Positions 63,801 through 64,000 of a DNA stretch of 64,000 bases are shown here, piece after piece. Position numbers and translations under genes: made by a program. The notes below the pieces were generated by a model that was given only the letters and a program-made list of their open reading frames with translations, did no database searches and was not told where the DNA came from. The stretch is from DTKD01 sp964494345 (lineage in GTDB: Bacteria > Armatimonadota > UBA5829), in assembly GCA_964494345.1 (NCBI GenBank), contig CAZBSI010000013.1, positions 1 through 64,000 on the forward strand. Reading direction: 5' to 3'. Every line of letters begins with the position of its first letter. Positions within the stretch are counted from its first letter, which is position 1.

Positions 63801-64000
63801 GCTCCAGCGCCATTTCCCTTGGCAAACCGCACTGGTGCAGCTTGAGGCTCGGGCCGACCACGATGACCGATCTACCCGAATAGTCGACGCGTTTGCCGAG
63901 CAAGTTCTTTCTGAACCGGCCCTCTTTGCCTTTAAGCATATCAGAGAGCGATTTCAGCGGCCTGTTGTTTGAGCCGACCACCGGTCGGGTTCGTCTGCCG
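60883..64000 (-). CDS. rpoC: RNA polymerase beta-prime subunit RpoC, N-terminus off window
   Basis: C-terminal 1038 residues; the frame is open to base 64000 (reading RRTRPVVGSNNRPLKSLSDM), so it is only cut by the window edge. Catalytic NADFDGDQMAVH, bridge-helix region GARGSTRQITQLSGMRGLM, trigger-loop region, zinc-binding cysteines near CELRQGICSKCYGRD. Ends in an acidic tail (EEEEIEDEVDED). Housekeeping; the terminator lies just downstream. Confidence 0.98.
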   Translation of the reverse strand, partial: GRRTRPVVGSNNRPLKSLSDMLKGKEGRFRKNLLGKRVDYSGRSVIVVGPSLKLHQCGLPREMALELFKPFVMKTLVEKKYTTNIKTAKRMIDRMRPEVWDALEEVISEHPVMLNRAPTLHRLGIQAFEPILVDGKAIRLHPLVCHAFNADFDGDQMAVHVPLSASAQAEARILMLSTHNLFSPADGRPIVAPIQDIVLGSFFMTMKRGSLPEDFVPRVFSNEEDALLAYRSGALDLHEPVRVRLPKSHDSDELEIREITVGRLLFNNVLPKNMRYIDKPIDKKTMSKLVSDCYDLNGHERTVKLLDDIKEIGFRYSTFSGMTISMTDMDIRSRRDEIVEKTQEQVQAMNHRYVKGQITQSERKQQVQTLWTRAAEEVADSLLGGLEPFNPISIITTSGARGSTRQITQLSGMRGLMSDPFGNLIEDLPIKSNFHEGLNVLEYFISTHGARKGLADTALRTADAGYLTRRLVDVAQDVIVRGPDCGTANGIYVSPIEEDGSVIEDIGDRIRGRTALEDIYLPEQDEPFVLAGEMITDELASKIEAAGLTRVGIRSPLTCELRQGICSKCYGRDMALGQSVESGTAVGIIAAQSIGEPGTQLTMRTFHTGGVAGKYLTGVADVKKKKQESLKDLHEDIRRGLVSIEEGVEGRERERTKAVQAVLKVLEDQVQGLLRVVELFEARKPKGQAIITEVAGEVTDIETTGLKRVVIHTEMPTFDTSMLAGEITVGDIINPKNGEVLFEDGTELTEKLARKIKDAGVQIVTLRKTHLVPYRGNLEVEVGQVVQAGDRLTEGPLDPHKVLELQGVRGVMEYLVREIQNVYKSQGVDINDKHVEVIVRQMLKKRKVVEAGDSRFLPGMIVDKFDFDDENARVRGLDGTEATAEWVLLGITEASLATDSFLSAASFQKTTRVLTDAAVKGKRDNLVGLKENVIIGRLIPAGTGLPRYRQLEVTDREGEIITTARELFRPTYEDEVDEDLLPDEFDIEALEPIENLDDVEETEEPDDTLEDSDMLKSLEAALIADDEEEEIEDEVDED

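Overview
The window is bacterial chromosome: group 1 sigma factor, DnaG primase, RNA polymerase beta-prime, TatC, an encoded-CCA tRNA-Leu, and a 100-N scaffold gap inside the CRISPR array that marks it as draft or metagenome assembly. GC is near 50 percent. The mix of an ArgZ/TIGR00300-type ornithine cyclodeaminase, an MrfA-type helicase, many TPR proteins and Sec-exported proteins of unknown function would suit a deep Terrabacteria lineage such as Armatimonadota. That is a guess, not a sequence-proven assignment.

Layout. (1) 1-13.0 kb, minus strand: one tightly packed nine-gene operon behind a perfect consensus sigma-70 promoter. It encodes a MotA/ExbB-type (ZorA-like) protein, a MotB/OmpA-type (ZorB-like) protein, a small unknown protein, an Hsp70-like ATPase with an N-terminal zinc ribbon, a GrpE-like protein, a zinc-ribbon protein, an exported membrane-anchored vWA-like protein, a three-helix membrane protein and a large tubulin-like GTPase running off the left edge. 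I do not recognise it as a named system; it is the main candidate for something undescribed. (2) 13.2-25.3 kb: a type I-C CRISPR-Cas system (cas3, cas5, cas8c, cas7, cas4, cas1, cas2, leader, 54 visible repeats), also on the minus strand. (3) 26.2-36.0 kb: a MORC-type restriction-modification cassette (GHKL ATPase, Z1 helicase, PD-(D/E)XK/DUF4420 protein, AIPR protein, and a divergent C5 methyltransferase overlapping Vsr), flanked by two diverged 66-bp direct repeats. (4) 36.0-40.7 kb: decayed DNA, an exported protein, two excisionase-like HTH proteins and an N-terminally truncated tyrosine integrase. (5) 40.7-44.4 kb: a three-gene cassette (PD-(D/E)XK DUF3883-like protein, OLD-type ATPase/TOPRIM nuclease, unknown protein) bracketed by two near-identical 22-bp palindromic sites, next to tRNA-Leu(UAA). 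(6) From 44.5 kb: core chromosome with tRNA-Leu, ornithine cyclodeaminase, mrfA, tatC, exported proteins, NodB deacetylase, dnaG, rpoD, an ABC ATPase, a long TPR protein with a frameshift on a slippery heptamer, and rpoC (truncated by the right edge).

Interpretation. Everything left of the tRNA gene looks like a multi-layer defence island. Its putative layers are a membrane-anchored motor/chaperone/filament system, adaptive CRISPR immunity, modification-guided restriction, and an OLD-nuclease cassette. Recombination scars separate several of the layers. Right of the tRNA gene the genes are housekeeping.
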